Below are positions 44,250-56,507 of a stretch of 64,000 nucleotides of DNA, in pieces. Source of the DNA: Dipteris shenzhenensis (Eukaryota; Polypodiophyta; Polypodiopsida; Gleicheniales); the NCBI GenBank assembly GCA_047967505.1, contig CM106540.1; one strand, given 5' to 3'. How positions within the stretch are numbered: position 1 is the first letter of the stretch; the number at the start of each line of letters is the position of its first letter. The position numbers were made by a program, and so were the translations under genes. Under the pieces are notes generated by a model. It saw nothing but the letters and a program-made list of their open reading frames with translations. It was not told where the DNA came from and did not search any database.

Positions 44250-45400
44250 TCTTCAGGCCGCCTCAGAGGTATAGTTCGACGTACATGTGTAAGCTATGTA
44301 GGTTTTTTGCCCAATGTGAGAGGAGCTCAAGAAAATTGCATTAGTTTCTCCATGTTCACCTCGAGTCTCCAATGGCATCTCTGTTCATCAAAAGCACACA
44401 CTCTTTCAGTTGGTTGTTTCTCTAACCATTTGCTATATCTAGTCTTTTGCCTTCATATCTTTCCCAATGCAATTTCTCCAAAATAATAGCCTAGTATTGT
44501 TGATGACATTCCCTTCATTCTCTGAGTTGGTCTTCTCATTCATTTTTATGTTCCACAGAGGAAATGGACATCCCATCAAAATCCTAACTCTTCGTATGTG
44601 AATGCTCGGACTCCAATTGCCATGACAAGCCTTCATCTGCCAATCTGCTGGGACACCTGAGCCCAATACCAGTGTTCCCTCCTTTTGACTCTGCATAGTA
44701 ATCAACTTCCACCCATGGGGTAGCATAGCTAAGTCTCTCTCATTGTGCTTGTCACTCTTGTTGTGGATAGTTTTTGCTTTTGCCAGCCTCCTTTGGGTGT
44801 TGAACTTTGGTTTCAAGACTACTCTAGCTCTCACAATAGGATGTAATCAATTCCTTTGGCTTATGAACTCTTCATGCCTGGCTGTGTATCTTCTTCTTCT
44901 TTTCAAACACGTGTCAGTCATCAACTAAGGCTAAAAGTATCCAAGTAGAACTCGAATACTTTGTGTGTTTGGGCTTCAAGCACACCAACAGATTGCATCA
45001 CTCATCTGGAGTCACTTAGAGAAATTTGCTAAAGTAGCCCACAATTCCCAGCAACTATCTCACTTCATCCACTGGTTTACACGAACCTTGTTGACCTTGA
45101 CACAGGTTACTAACCCGGTTCTCTAAATCTATTGGACTGACAACTCATCAACTCACAATTCTTTTAACCCTTCTCAATTGGATTGCAAAAATATTTATGT
45201 TTCAATTCCCTTACCCATAGTGGCTAACTTAGAAAATGTGTATGGTGTTGACCCAACACCCAGTGCTATGCTCAATGAAGATGCCATTTCTTGCGATTAA
45301 TCCTAAGAATGGTGTGCTTGGGTAATAGAACATATGAAAACATTCACCCTTAAAGTTCGGGGTTAGCTATCATAGGAGAACTGTATGGTGGCTAGAGAAT
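44250..45400. other. Unassigned interval
   Basis: A minus-strand ORF at 44834-44439 (131 aa, with RDLAMLPHGWKLITMQSQK) lies upstream of the gag remnant and could be its N-terminal extension, but I recognise no domain. The rest shows nothing I can support. Confidence 0.35.
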
Positions 45401-45996
45401 ACAAGTTACACACACTTAAAAGAATACTAAGTGCAATTCATTAATAGAGAAGTGAATGGGCAATAGAATCAACTTGTATTGAATTAATATGTATTGTTTA
45501 TCTACAATCAAGCCTCCTCGTCTTACAATGAACAATCAGTTTCTCCCTATCCTAGCAAGATCAAGTTAGAGGAAGAGAACTTGGCACACTACTCTCTTAT
45601 TATTTTCCTTTGCCTGTTACAAGCATTTCATCTTCCTAACAAAACTGCCTTCTCAATGTAGACATGCTCGGTATGTCATGTCGCTTCTATTAATAGGCAA
45701 AAGTGTCGCAATATTTTGCACCTCTGCTATAGAACAGTGCTCAGTCTCAGGACTCCACCACTTGCAAGGTCAGTACTCTGTGACTGCACTTAAACATGTG
45801 GCTTCATGTTTGCTTAACTCGAGGGCTAAGACCCTCTTAAATTGCATTGCATAAGAAGAGGGTACTTTATAAAACACAAATTTTGGATTTTCTGAATGTT
45901 GCATGATGGCAATAGAAATAAATATAAAAAAAGATGCATGAGAATGCAAAAAGAGCACAGTGGAAAAAAGTATGTACAAAGGTGTAATAACTTAAC
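45400..45996 (-). mobile_element. Copia-D probable 3' LTR
   Basis: Follows the purine tract of copia-D on the minus strand. It includes an AT-rich U3 and ends in a stretch (TTCAATACAAGTTGATTCTA...) typical of copia R-U5. Boundaries are soft because the 5' LTR is missing, and no terminal TG/CA pair could be confirmed. Confidence 0.35.
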
Positions 45997-47500
45997 CTTC
46001 ACTTCCCCCTCTTAAGTTGCAATTGGCTAAGGCCAAAAGGTGATGTTGAAAGTGTGCAAATTGATCGAGGGAAAGTGGCTTGGGGAAGACACTTACAACT
46101 TGCTCTTGAGTCAGAAAATGTACCATTTTGATTTCTTCACAAAGATTTTTCTCATAGATGAAGTCATAATGCACTTCAATGTGATTTGTTCTAGCATGAA
46201 ACACTAGGCTCTTTACTAGTTGGATGCTACTCATATTATATGAATAGATCATAATAGGGTATCTAGAAAGGATCTCAATCTCTGAAAGAAGCCTTGTGAG
46301 CCAAATTGCTTCACATGCTACATTGGTGGATCCTCTATAATCTGCTTCAGTGGAAGACAATGCCATTGTGTTGGTTGCTTATTACTTTACCAAGACAAGG
46401 CCATGGAGCTAAGACTAAAGTAGTATCCATTGGTGGGTCTTCTATCATTTACACTTCCTGCTCACTCTACATTTGTGTATCCATGGAAATGTAAGTCGGA
46501 TGACTTGGCATAATGTAGTCCATGATCCCATGTACAATGAAGGTATCTAAGTACTCTCTTTGCTCCAAGGAGATGAGTCTTCTTGGGATTCTTTCCTTTT
46601 TTACAAAGGGATTTCATATTTACGTAATCACACAGCTTTTTGCATGATTTGTAGACTAAGCACACCAAATGCATATGAGATGTCAAGCTTGATGATTATC
46701 AAAGTAGATCAAGCTACCACCAATGATCATAATTTGTACTATAAAGGATCTGAAGCTGAAGAAATGTCAAGAGGTGACAACTTGATATTGCTTTCTCTAG
46801 AAGTAGGTGAAACTGCTTAAGTACCTTTTGAGTATACTTTCCTTGAGCAAGTGTGATCCTTGTGTCATTTGTCCATATTTCTATCCCAAGAAAATCATGA
46901 AGTTCTCCCAGTGTTCACTCTTTGCTTTTTTGAAATGAGATGTCCATTGGAGCCAGTGATTATCGAGTCATCAACATAAAGCACTACAAGAAGGATGTCT
47001 TCTATAGTATATTTGATGTAAAGTGAATTTGATGGCTGAAAACCAAATGCCAAAAAGTGACAATGAATCCTTGAATTCCATGCGTGAGGAGCTTGTTTCA
47101 AACCATAGAGTGATTTCTGCAACTTTGCATACCTTATGTTCCATCGTGCTAATAGCATATCCTAGAGGTTATATCATGTTGATTTCCTCATCCCAAAAAC
47201 CATTGAGGAAGGCATCCTTCACATCCAATTGGTGGATGGGCCAATCAAAGTGAGCTACAAGAGCTATGGCTATTCTAACAGTGGTCATCTTTGCAATTGT
47301 TGCAAGAGCTATGACTGTTCTAATAGTGGTCTCATCATAACATGTACCATACTCTTGGACATATCCCTTGGCTACCAGCCTAGCCTTGTATTTATAACCT
47401 CTCCATCTAAGTTGAGTTTACTTTGTAAGCCCATTTGCAATCTATGGATTTCTTTTGTGTAGGAAGATCTCTCAAGGTCCAAGTTTGGTTCTTGAAAGAG
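45992..47500 (-). pseudogene. Copia-D reverse transcriptase and RNase H
   Basis: From 47500 leftwards: RT start with YKARLVAKGY and LDVKDAFLNGFWDEE, then 47158-46895 with KSLYGLKQAPHAW and the intact catalytic box in LVVLYVDDSIITGSNGH. 46686-46462 gives RVLRYLHCTWDHGLHYAK and FHGYTN. 46366-45992 is the RNase H end with ALSSTEADYRGSTNVACEAI, MIYSYNMSSIQL, HARTNHIEVHYDFI and EIKMVHFLTQEQVVSVFPK. The RNase H Asp in the usual IYCDN is Tyr here, so activity would be lost even without the stops. A small duplication of about 45 bp (RAGCTATGRCTRTTCTAAYA) sits in the RT near 47265-47330. Confidence 0.85.
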
Positions 47501-47899
47501 CATTGTATAGTTCATCCATTTCATGTTGCCACTTAGGGACTTGCACTGCAACTTTAAAGGAGGTCAGTTCATCCAATTCCATCACTCTGGCCATGAATGC
47601 ATGGTTGCCCTTGTAGGTTCACCTCTTAGGTGTCTTTTGATCATGAGAAAATTTTATGAGATTGGAAGTGATGATTGTGGTAGTGGTTGTATCCACTATG
47701 TCAAAGACCTTCTCTTTGCATTTACTCTAAGTGGTCACTATGAATTGTATACTCTAAAACTTTGCAGGCAAGGAAATCTAATGTATCATTGGCAATGCTA
47801 GTAGAGACAGAGTAGAAATTATAGTCAGACTATCAAATTATGGTGAAGCCTTGTCAATGATAATATCCCTAGATATAATCAATTTCTTCTTGAGACTGA

Positions 47900-48700
47900 A
47901 TCATAGAGTCAGTATGCCTTCAACTCTGTAGCATATCTAAGAAAAACACACTTGATTGACTTGAGATCAAGTTTAGTCCTAAGCACATCAGAAACATGAG
48001 CATAAGAAAGATAGCCAAATACTCTCAAGTGATCAATAGAGGGCTTCGTTTTTGTGAATGCTTCTTGTGGTGTCATGTTTTGCAATGAAGGAATGGGGCT
48101 CCTACTCATCAAGCACACAGCTTTGTCACATGCTTATACTATCTCAAAACATTCTTCTCATTGAGCATGCACTTAGATGACTCTACAATCACCCTGTCTT
48201 TTTGTGCAGCAACTCCATTTTGCTGAGTATATATGTATTTGAACTACCGTGTAATACCATAATGTTTGCAAAAGGAATTGAACTCCATGGACTTTTATTC
48301 ACCTCCATTGTCACAACAAAGGAACTTTAGGTGCTTTCCAGTCTACTTTTCTACCAAAGCTTTGAAGTCCTTAAAGGCATTTAATGCATCAGAATCCTAT
48401 TTTAGGAAGTAGATCCAAGTCTTTTGTGATGAGTAACAATATATGAAGGTGATGAAGTACAAAGCCTTTCCAAGAGACTATATAGAAATTGGACCCCATA
48501 GATCAGAATGCATGATCTAAAGGACATTAGTACTTTGAGTTGAAGATGTTGGAAAGGGATATCTGTGCTACTTACCCATGCAACAAGCCTCGCATACATC
48601 TTTTTGAAAGTACAAATGTGGAATCCCCTGTACCATGTTTGTCTCTTTAAGGGATACAGGTCTTTTGAAGTTCAGGTGTCCATACCTCTTGTGCTACAAT
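47900..48700 (-). pseudogene. Copia-D integrase
   Basis: 48118-47909 shows the integrase end: NMTPQEAFTKTKPSIDHL, RVFGYLSYAHVSDVLRTKLD and KCVFLRYATELKAY. To the right (48150-48700) fragments of the catalytic core and the pre-integrase zinc region can be traced, including the family's KSLVEK-FKAF-type segment near 48340, but stops are too frequent to delimit residues. The position between gag (49576-50095) and RT is as expected. Confidence 0.6.
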
Positions 48701-49289
48701 GTACTCAAATAGGCATCTTGACTCTCATGATGAGCTTGTAGGGCTCGCTCAATTAGAATACTTGTTGAAGATGTATTCCATATAATTCTCAGTCATCTGT
48801 CCAAACAGAGAGAAGATTATGTGCCATTGTGGGGACATAGAATGCATTTCCAATACTACCTACATTACCTTGCCAGGGAATGATACCATTCCCTCAATTT
48901 TGTGGGGTGTGTCATCCTGCAACCATCACGATGTTATCTCTCAAGTTCTTGTTGGGATGGAGATTGGAGAAACATTCTTTCTCAGGTGTCATGTAGTTCC
49001 TTGCACCAGAATCAAACCACTATGTGTCCTCATGCTTCTATGTTTGAGTTGTGGACTTCTTAGATTGAGAATATTCAATATGAGATCTTTGTGTTGATAG
49101 TCTTGAGAGTTATCTTCATCATAGGCATAGTGGGTGGACTACCCTTGATGATTATTTCCTCGATGAGAGTTTTTAGACTTGTTTGATTGGCTTACATTGG
49201 TTGAATCCCTTTTTTCTTCCTCCATTCTAGTTCCCAATGGCCTAGGATGCCATAATAGTTGTAGTTTCCCTCTAGGAGTACTACCCTGA

Positions 49290-50095
49290 TTTCTTCCTAT
49301 TCTAGAGTTGCCTCTTCCTCTAGAATTCCATGTCCCCCTCTTAGTGGGAGGACCATGATTTTGAGTCGATGAAGATGGAGAGTATATTCCCTAGTGCTGA
49401 CCTTTGCCTTGAGTGCTAGGGCATCCAAAATTCTCTTCTTTTCCTCTATACAACCCTCTTCCACCTCCTCATGTTGTGAAGGCAGAGTCATGATTCTTCG
49501 AATCTATTTTGAAACCACGTCTCAATTGCTCCTACATAGCATGTCTAGCATGAGTTGAAATGATGGAGCTCTATCTCAAGTGACTAATGTAGTCACAAAT
49601 TGCCCATAATTTGGCCCAAGTCCATTGATTAGAGATTGATTGCAAGCAAGACTAGTCTTTCTTCTTTGACCTCTTGTCCAAGTGATTGTGAGCTGACTAC
49701 CAAGCTCCTTTAATCTGAGTAAGAAGTTAGGACTTGATTCATTTGGAAGCATTGGGTTGTTGTTCAGTTGATTCTCTAGCAAGAGCATACATGACATGTT
49801 GTGGCATTGTACCTTCTTTCCAAAGTCTTCCAAGCAAGTACAATAGAGATCTGACCACGTAAAAGAGGGATCATCATATTGATATTCAAGACAAGATGGG
49901 CCTTGGTATTCCACTCTTTTTTGTTGCTTTGTGAGCTCTAGTTGTTGGTCTATGCGGTAAGAGGAGAGGCTTGGGTCTCTTTTCATCTTCCATGACAATG
50001 TCCCACATGCCCTTCAGCTGAAAAATGTTCAACATTTTGAACTTCCAATTCCCATAGTTATTATCATTGAGCTTGCTACTCTGATCAAGAAACAT
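49290..50095 (-). pseudogene. Copia-D gag
   Basis: Starts at 50095 with MFLDQSSKLNDNNYGNWKFK, the N..NY..WK opening of copia Gag, and LKGMWDIVMEDEKRP. After a shift near 49900 it continues in 49998-49576 with FGKKVQCHNMSCMLLLENQL, LRLKELGSQLTI and CNQSLINGLGPNYGQFVTTL, typical of the UBN2-type Gag core. A further frame to about 49297 may be the C-terminal part; no complete zinc knuckle was found. Non-functional. Confidence 0.75.
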
Positions 50096-50219
50096 AACAT
50101 CATCATGTTATTTTACCATGGTATGTCATGTGCACTAAGAATCAAAACCTATATAAAAATAGCAACCAAGTGCTAGTGATAGTTAGAGGCTTTAAAGCAG
50201 TAGTGCAGGAACCAATGCC

Positions 50220-51400
50220 AAATATATATATATATATCTAATATTAAAATACTTCCAAAGTGATTGAAGTTGGCTATGTGACTAGATAGTGCCCTGTGAT
50301 AGGCCAAGGACCATAATGTAAGATGAAAGATTTTGATTAAACCAAGTTGAATATTTGAAATAAAGTGGTTGGATAATCCTAATGAGAGAAAAAGAGATGT
50401 CGCTATGATGACGCTAGCACTTAGTATGACAGGAGAATGCTCTCATTCTGGATAGTGTCCTTTGACAGGCCAAGGACCGTAATGTCAGACAAAAGATTCT
50501 GAATATCTACATATATATCTATATGTCTATATATATCCAATATTATAGATATTTCCAAAGTGATCGAAGTGATGTTGTACAAAGCTCCAAAGTGATCGAC
50601 GTGATCCAACATTATAAATATTTCCAAAGTGATCAAAGTGATGTTGTAGAAAGATCGCTGAAAGTTGCATGCTCTTCAATACAAATCAGTGAAGGAACCG
50701 AACAATGAAGGAACAGAGCTATAAAGCCACAACAGCAATGAAATTTCTTCAGCCTATTGTCCTGTGGAAGATGAAGCCATTTTGCAATGGGTCCCTCAGC
50801 AACTCGAGATTGTCATACATGAGATTTATCATTTGGAGGAGGAACTTAGTGTTCCACAACATTGACCCAAGATTGTCATTCAAAAGATGGATCGATTGTA
50901 GGAGGAACTATGGGAAGCCCTCCAATATTATAAGGACCCATAGTTTGCGAAGTACGTTGCTGAAGGCTCCCACTATGCTCTTTGTCAAGCGCATGTCCTA
51001 GAAGCCTTGTGCACATCACTAGTTCTTTAAAGATCATGAACTTGATCTCTTGGAACTTTGGCTACTCTATTTTTAGTATAACAGTAAATCTTGGATATAT
51101 ATTATCCAGGTCTTTCTTTGGCACTCACCACCCCTCTAATATAGTCGGATTTTCAATAGAACTTGAGTTTTAAGTAGCAAATTATCTTTGCATTTATCAG
51201 AATATGCCTACTTGCTACAACTATCAGAAGCGAGAAAGTAGATGTTGTATATCAATTTGCCATTTAGGCAAAAATGCCAACATGGTTGTTGGTTGCACAC
51301 TAGGATATTAACTGCCACTAGTGAAGTTTTTGCTTCTATCATTACAAGATGAATGGCATACAATTCATTCGTTTAGGATCTGTGGATTAGTTATGGGACT
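50220..51400 (+). repeat. Dispersed repeat copy 2 with ORF remnant
   Basis: Second copy of 32480-33540, with the same modules in the same order and the TTGGTTGCACACTAGGATAT module at the right end (about 51290). The coding-like part (50740-51010) reads ILQWVPQQLEIVIHEI, then EEELSVPQH, stop, PKIVIQKMDRL, then EELWEALQYYKDP, stop, FAKYVAEGSHYALCQAHVLE. Stops differ from copy 1. The copy has an extra CCAAAGTGATCGA duplication (50554-50650). It abuts the truncated gag end of copia-D. Confidence 0.7.
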
Positions 51401-52008
51401 AACTCAAACAAGCACACTTGTTGTTTAGGATATCTAAGAACAAACGTGGGATTTATCATTTGGTATTTGCAAAAATAAGAGCAGTGGTTGTTTGGGATTT
51501 ACTAAAAGAAGCATAGTTTCAAATACATTTTTTATTTTCTAGGATAAGTGGAATACTGCTTCCTTGCAATGAGACTACATTTTCTTAGTACTATCTTAGT
51601 CGTCCTCGTCCACTACTCCAAGACACCCCAAGATGTGCTCATGTGTGTCTAAATACAATTTGGAGACAATCTTGCCCTTCTTTCATTGTGGCACAGGTTG
51701 CATATGGAACTTAATAGCTCTTTCTAGATGAGAGTATGAAAAGTTTCAAAACTCTTATGTAACATAACGTAATTGTCACCTCTCTTGGATGCCTTTTTTG
51801 TACCAAAAAGCTCCAACTACTACTACATACCACTTCTTATAGATTGTATCCCAATGATCCTTAAATGCTTCCTCAACCTTCTACTGAGGTTTTGTGTACT
51901 ACAACAAAAGTATGGGTCATCTTCCTCATTCTCCCCAGAGGCAGCGATAACTACAAAGTTATCACCCTCTTCTAGACAGTCAGTGAGGTCATCGAAAATC
52001 TCCCCAAA
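51400..52008. other. Unassigned interval, possible tail of the gag element
   Basis: On the minus strand 52000-51890 reads EEGDNFVVIAASGENEEDDP, then further broken frames to 51600. It lies downstream of the 332-aa gag ORF and may be part of the same element, but it matches no pol domain. Confidence 0.35.
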
Positions 52009-53007
52009 CTATGGTGAGTCATTGTTTGTCTCTCCATTATTTGTCACTCCATAGGAACACAGAGGGAAAACTTGAACTCTTTCCCATGTCTTCATAGTTG
52101 CAATGTTCTCACAATTGTCATGATCTCGTATGATGCATGTACAACCAAAACAAGATATTTTTCTTGTTTTGATCAGGTGGTTGTTTAAAAATCCCCATAT
52201 GCTGTGCAAACCATGAACTCCTTTAATTTTCTCACAATCATGCTGGCTCCTCCTTTGCACATCATCCACTTTCACTTCATGGAACACTTTGCGCACTACA
52301 CTATTCTTAAGGCTTTGTTTACTGTATGTTGAATGCGTGTCTGTGGAGACGTTGGTTGTAAGCCATGTTACAGCATCATGGGCATCATTGAGCTTTTCTT
52401 GAGGGCATGTTAGTTGGTGCTTCTGGACTTTTATAGCATAAACAGTGTCATTGCCTTTCCTGAGCTCCATATGCCTTTCTTCTTCTTGGAGAGCAGAGAT
52501 AATACCTTCAAGATTAGGATTAGGAAGATTTTTCAAAGTGCTAACTATGTGATCATAATCTTCAGGCATACTCTTAAGTAACACTGCCATAGCATCATCT
52601 GGAGTAATAGGAGAGTTGATAGAAGCTAGTGGAGTCATAAGACTCTGCATATAGTTGACATGAGCTGCCAAAGTAGTACCACTAGCCATCTTCAATTCAA
52701 AGAAAGAGATTTTAAGTGATAGTTTAGAGATGTGAGAGCTAGCACCAAAAATCATGTCAAGCTTCTGCCAAGCTTCTGAAGGAGACTCCAAGTCAGAGAT
52801 ATGGTGAATATAATCATCTCCTAAAGCAAGAGCAATGATACCATATGCTTTTTCTTCTCTATCTGGATCCCTTGCCGGTCGTGTCAGAGTTGAGGATTCT
52901 CCAACATTAGAGGCCGTAGAAGAAGCAGTAGGAGTAGGTTTGACAAGTCCCCATAGGTTCTCCCTCATCAATGCAAATTTCACCTTCATTTGCCAAATCA
53001 AAGTCAT
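52009..53007 (-). CDS. Copia-type Gag ORF, uninterrupted (332 aa)
   Basis: The longest ORF in the window. Residues 1-30 (MKVKFALMRENLWGLVKP) match the start of the Gag in copia-C, slightly truncated. The UBN2-type core follows with ALGDDYIHHISDLESPSEAW, LSLKISFFELKMASG, AMAVLLKSMPEDYDHIVSTL and LEGIISALQEEERHM (about residues 60-195). The C-terminal part is not typical: the Cys/His cluster CFGCTCIIRDHDNC does not fit CX2CX4HX4C, and the last 80 residues look unrelated to Gag. No protease or pol lies downstream, and no LTR was found. It may be a young gag-only element, an exapted gag or a lucky survivor. No stop occurs over 999 bp, in contrast to every other retroelement ORF here. Confidence 0.75.
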   Translation of the reverse strand: MTLIWQMKVKFALMRENLWGLVKPTPTASSTASNVGESSTLTRPARDPDREEKAYGIIALALGDDYIHHISDLESPSEAWQKLDMIFGASSHISKLSLKISFFELKMASGTTLAAHVNYMQSLMTPLASINSPITPDDAMAVLLKSMPEDYDHIVSTLKNLPNPNLEGIISALQEEERHMELRKGNDTVYAIKVQKHQLTCPQEKLNDAHDAVTWLTTNVSTDTHSTYSKQSLKNSVVRKVFHEVKVDDVQRRSQHDCEKIKGVHGLHSIWGFLNNHLIKTRKISCFGCTCIIRDHDNCENIATMKTWERVQVFPLCSYGVTNNGETNNDSP

Positions 53008-53009
53008 GA

Positions 53010-54853
53010 TGCAAGGTTACGTCGAGGTGCATGCCGGTTGTAGGGTGGGGACAAGTTGCAAATACTTAATATTCCAAGACTCAATGGATGGAAGGTGTGA
53101 AAATTTGAAATTCACCGGTTTCCCCCCTTCGGCAATACATGTTAGTAGAATTGGATATCCCAAACAAGTCTAAAATGCTTCAAAACACAAATAGACCAAA
53201 GGGCACACTATTGGGTTTGATGCTATGTAATATGAAATTCAATTATCATTGGCATGCTTATGAGCCATAAAGCAAGCAAGTGCATGGAAAAGGAAACAAT
53301 TCAAAATTGTAAATCGTGTTGGATTTATTAAAAATCTTTGCATATGCACAAATTGCACATTTTCAACTTCTTCCATTCTAGGGTGAATCTATATACCAAT
53401 ATCAACAACTATCCATGTTTTAAGACCACCATGCAGCCTACTATTTTGGATTCCAAATTTTCAATCCATTTTGGTTTTCAACAAATCAAAAAAAAGTTAG
53501 AGAGCGTGTCCTCAAATGGGTGTGCAACTTTAGCACAACACATACGTAATGTTCTCATTTAGGTGTGTCCTTGGTTTGAGTAGAAGTTCACGTAGTGTAC
53601 TTTTGAATGATTACTTGGTTGCATGTATGTACAGAACAAAATTTTGATGTTTTTGAATAGATTGCTATTTCCTATTCTCTTTAGGATGCATGCTTCACAT
53701 GCAACATAGCGCTTGTAATTCTCTAACGATCATGTTTCAAACCATTATTCCATAATTTTTTGGTCTCATGTTCAAGATTGGAATGTGTACTACAACTTGA
53801 AGACAAATTTTGCCAAATTCCATTGAGCAATGCATAAGTTATGGGTTATGCAAGATACCTATAAATAGAAAATTCCTTGAACCTCACCAAAAATGGCTAC
53901 ATCTAAGCAAAAAATGACCCATTAGATAGAGGCTCCGACCCATCCAAGTGATTTTTTTAGAGGATATGACAATTTCATTCCAAGCATACATTAAGGGTAG
54001 CTTTGAGGTCTCAAAAGGCCTCGTAAGGAATGCTAATTAAGGACTTAAATGATGATTTAGTACATATTACTAGCTTGGTTAGAGTGGTAATGCTAGACTA
54101 TAGGTAAATAAAATCTACACAAAAGTAGCTTGTTAGGTTAATGGTTATCCTATGGGCCCATGGGCAAGAGCTAGTAGGTTCGTCCTAAAATTAGCAAAAG
54201 CTAGTGGTATTAGCAACTCATGGAATGGATGCGGGGCTAAGGGACACCAATAATTTTGGGACCTCCCTAATCCCTCTAGGTTGATGGACCTTTTGAGACC
54301 AAAATTGGTGGCACTTTTGAGACCCAAAATCTCGTTTAATGTGGTATTTGAATTAAGTTGGAATTTTCACAAAAGTGGGAAGAGTAAGAAATGAAAGGAT
54401 AGAAGAAAGCAAGTGCCCTTATTGAGCCTTCTCTTGCTAAATCAAAGAGAAAAGAGGTTGCGCATGTGAAGTCAATGGTGGAGGAGATGAAGCCTTCCCC
54501 ATGGAAGATCATGCAAGGAATCAAGGAGAAAACTTATATAATCAAATTTTGAGGAGAGAGCATTTTGGCTCACTATCATTATAAGAAATGTCAAATGATC
54601 TCATTAAGTTCCTCTAGTTTCTATCCTAAAGCCAAAGTGATTATTTTTTCTTATAATGTTGTGTTTTATGGACCAAAAGAAGGTGGTACCTTGGATTTCA
54701 AAAATATGAATGTAAGATTTTCTCTAACTTCATTGTTCATTGTCCATGAACTTGGAATTTTCATTTCAAATCATAAAGCTTTTGTTCAGAGAAACATTCA
54801 AAAAAGGGAGAAGAAGACAAGATTCCAATAGCTTTACTCAATTAATTAATCAT

Positions 54854-54855
<2 letters not shown>
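53010..54855. other. Unassigned interval
   Basis: No recognised gene. Short ORFs (for example 54565-54831, plus strand) lack domain signatures. Confidence 0.45.

Positions 54856-54857
<2 letters not shown>

Positions 54858-54889
<32 letters not shown>
54858..54889. repeat. (GA)16 microsatellite
   Basis: A perfect GA run of 32 bases within AT-rich sequence. Confidence 0.97.
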
Positions 54890-54893
<4 letters not shown>

Positions 54894-55595
54894 GAAATAG
54901 ACAAGGACAATGATAATATATCCACATATAGACTTAATTCAGGGAACTCCTATTTGCTATTGATTGTTTATGGGTGACTCTTATTTGCTATCGAGTGATC
55001 ATGGGTGACTACTCGAAACTATAGAATTTGATTTCTAAGGCTAATTATGGCTTTGTGATTGTGGATATTCCATATGGGCTCAATAATGTAGGATCCATTT
55101 TTTATGAAAAGCATTTTACATACCAAAATACTAGGGCTATAATTATTGATTAGCTTAGAAAAGTGTCATTTGCTCTAATCTAGGAGTAATTATGTCTCAT
55201 TCTACTCAGCAAGATTGATAGGTGGAGGCATCCATGTAGCTTGAGAGACTATGTTCTCATGACTACATATGTTGGTGAGCTCATTTTTGTTGTGAATCTA
55301 AAACAGAAACTTTCTCATAGTATGACGTAAGTTCTCCTTACATGCTTAAATTATTTCTTCCAATTTTGTTTCTATGTAGGAAGAATAATAATGCTAGAAG
55401 AATTTCTAAATTCCCATGTTTTTGATAGCAAAACATCATAATTTGTACTGAAATATAATTAAAAATGGGGTTTTTAACTAGAGTATTGGAAAAATTCATA
55501 AGTTTGTATAGAATAAGATGTCATTTTAAAGTCTTATGATATTTTCTTCATATATGTATATATGTGTGTGCGTGCATGTGTACATACATGCATAC

Positions 55596-55597
<2 letters not shown>
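54890..55597. other. Unassigned interval
   Basis: AT-rich, no coding potential recognised; it ends in a TATGTGTGTG/CATACATA simple-sequence stretch leading into the next GA run. Confidence 0.5.
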
Positions 55598-55650
<53 letters not shown>

Positions 55651-55660
55651 CAGAGAGAGG
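55598..55660. repeat. (GA)n microsatellite, slightly interrupted
   Basis: GA repeat with two GACAGAGA interruptions near its right end. Confidence 0.95.
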
Positions 55661-55754
55661 TGCATGACTAATAGTGATGATAAAAGGAAGCTTGTATACT
55701 TACTCTTTAAGACATTTTATGGGTGGTATTTATAAATTAAAAGTGCATTTTCAC

Positions 55755-56000
55755 CTCAAGGGAGTCACTATGTATAAACCCTCTATACCACGTGCGTTCA
55801 AGGCCTATTTCTAAAATCCCTTATGTGTAAATTTTTCATTAATAAAATGTACCCCTTTTCTATACAAATCTGTAAATTTTTCTCAAAACTATTTTAAATA
55901 GTCCCTTATGTATATTTATTTCTGTAAATTTTAGAAATAAAAAATATCCTTCTGTTGAACTCACGTGATAGGGTTACATATAATAAGCGACCCCCCCGAG
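55755..56000. mobile_element. MITE copy 2 (246 bp)
   Basis: Ends CTCAAGGGAGTCACT (left) and AGCGACCCCCCCGAG (right), flanked by a perfect 8-bp duplication ATTTTCAC at 55747-55754 and 56001-56008. The body matches copy 1 (31549-31794) along its full length, including ACCACGTGCGTTCAAGG and GTTGAACTCACGTGATAG. Non-coding. Confidence 0.95.
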
Positions 56001-56049
56001 ATTTTCACTGTTTCAAATAGTGATTTTTTTATGGATGATTATAAAGGCG

Positions 56050-56507
56050 GTTCTTGTCTCTCTTCCGGACTTAGGTAGCACAGAATGTGTGTGTAGAGTA
56101 GCAGCAGCAAAGCTCCGCTTGTACTTGCATAAAGCTAGGAATAGTTCCTTTTAGGAATCCAACTTGCATGTTCTACATGCAAGTTCTACACCCCCCCTCG
56201 CTCTCCACCCCCCACCCCCCTCCACCCCCTCCCTCCGCCCCCCTCCCTCTCCAACCCCCCCCTCCACCCCCTCCACCCTGCCCCTTCCCTCCCTCCACCC
56301 GTCGCCCCCCCTTCCCCCCTCCCTCCTCCACCACACCCCCAATGCCCCTTCCCTCCCTCCACCCCGCCCCCCCTTCCCCCCTCCCTCCTCCACCACACCC
56401 CCAATGCCCCCCCCTCCTCCCCCCACCCCGCCCCACCCCAGTCCCCCCTCACTTAAGGCCTTAGGGCCTTCCCTTGTCCGACCAACCGCTCCCAGCGATG
56501 GCGCAGC
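56050..56507 (+). mobile_element. Gypsy LTR start fused to C-rich leader tract
   Basis: 56060-56189 is the inverted counterpart of the left gypsy LTR start (4740-4861), ending within the first unit of its minisatellite (TGCATGTTCTACATGCAAG). At 56190 the sequence changes abruptly into a C-rich tract (to 56450) like that of the gypsy leader at 2461-2670, followed by CTTAAGGCCTTAGGGCCTT, which also occurs beside the left leader tract near 2790. An internal deletion from the U3 minisatellite to the leader explains this. The Pro-rich ORFs are artefacts. Confidence 0.6.

Larger units (their letters stand above)
45992..50095 (-). mobile_element. Copia-D, decayed Ty1/copia element
   Basis: Minus-strand order: gag, integrase, RT, RNase H, then a purine tract (AAGAGGGGGAAGTGAAGG on the sense strand, about 45998-46015). 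Its proteins differ clearly from copia-A and copia-B, so it is a third family. The gag side ends at about 50220, where the dispersed repeat at 50220-51400 begins, so the 5' LTR is lost. It has numerous stops and frameshifts. Confidence 0.85.

Noticed and set aside
56485-56507. Primer site next to the 56508-57202 LTR (GCTGCGCCATCGCTGG)
   Set aside because: The perfect GCAGC duplication on both sides of the LTR shows that this is target DNA, not the internal start of an element.
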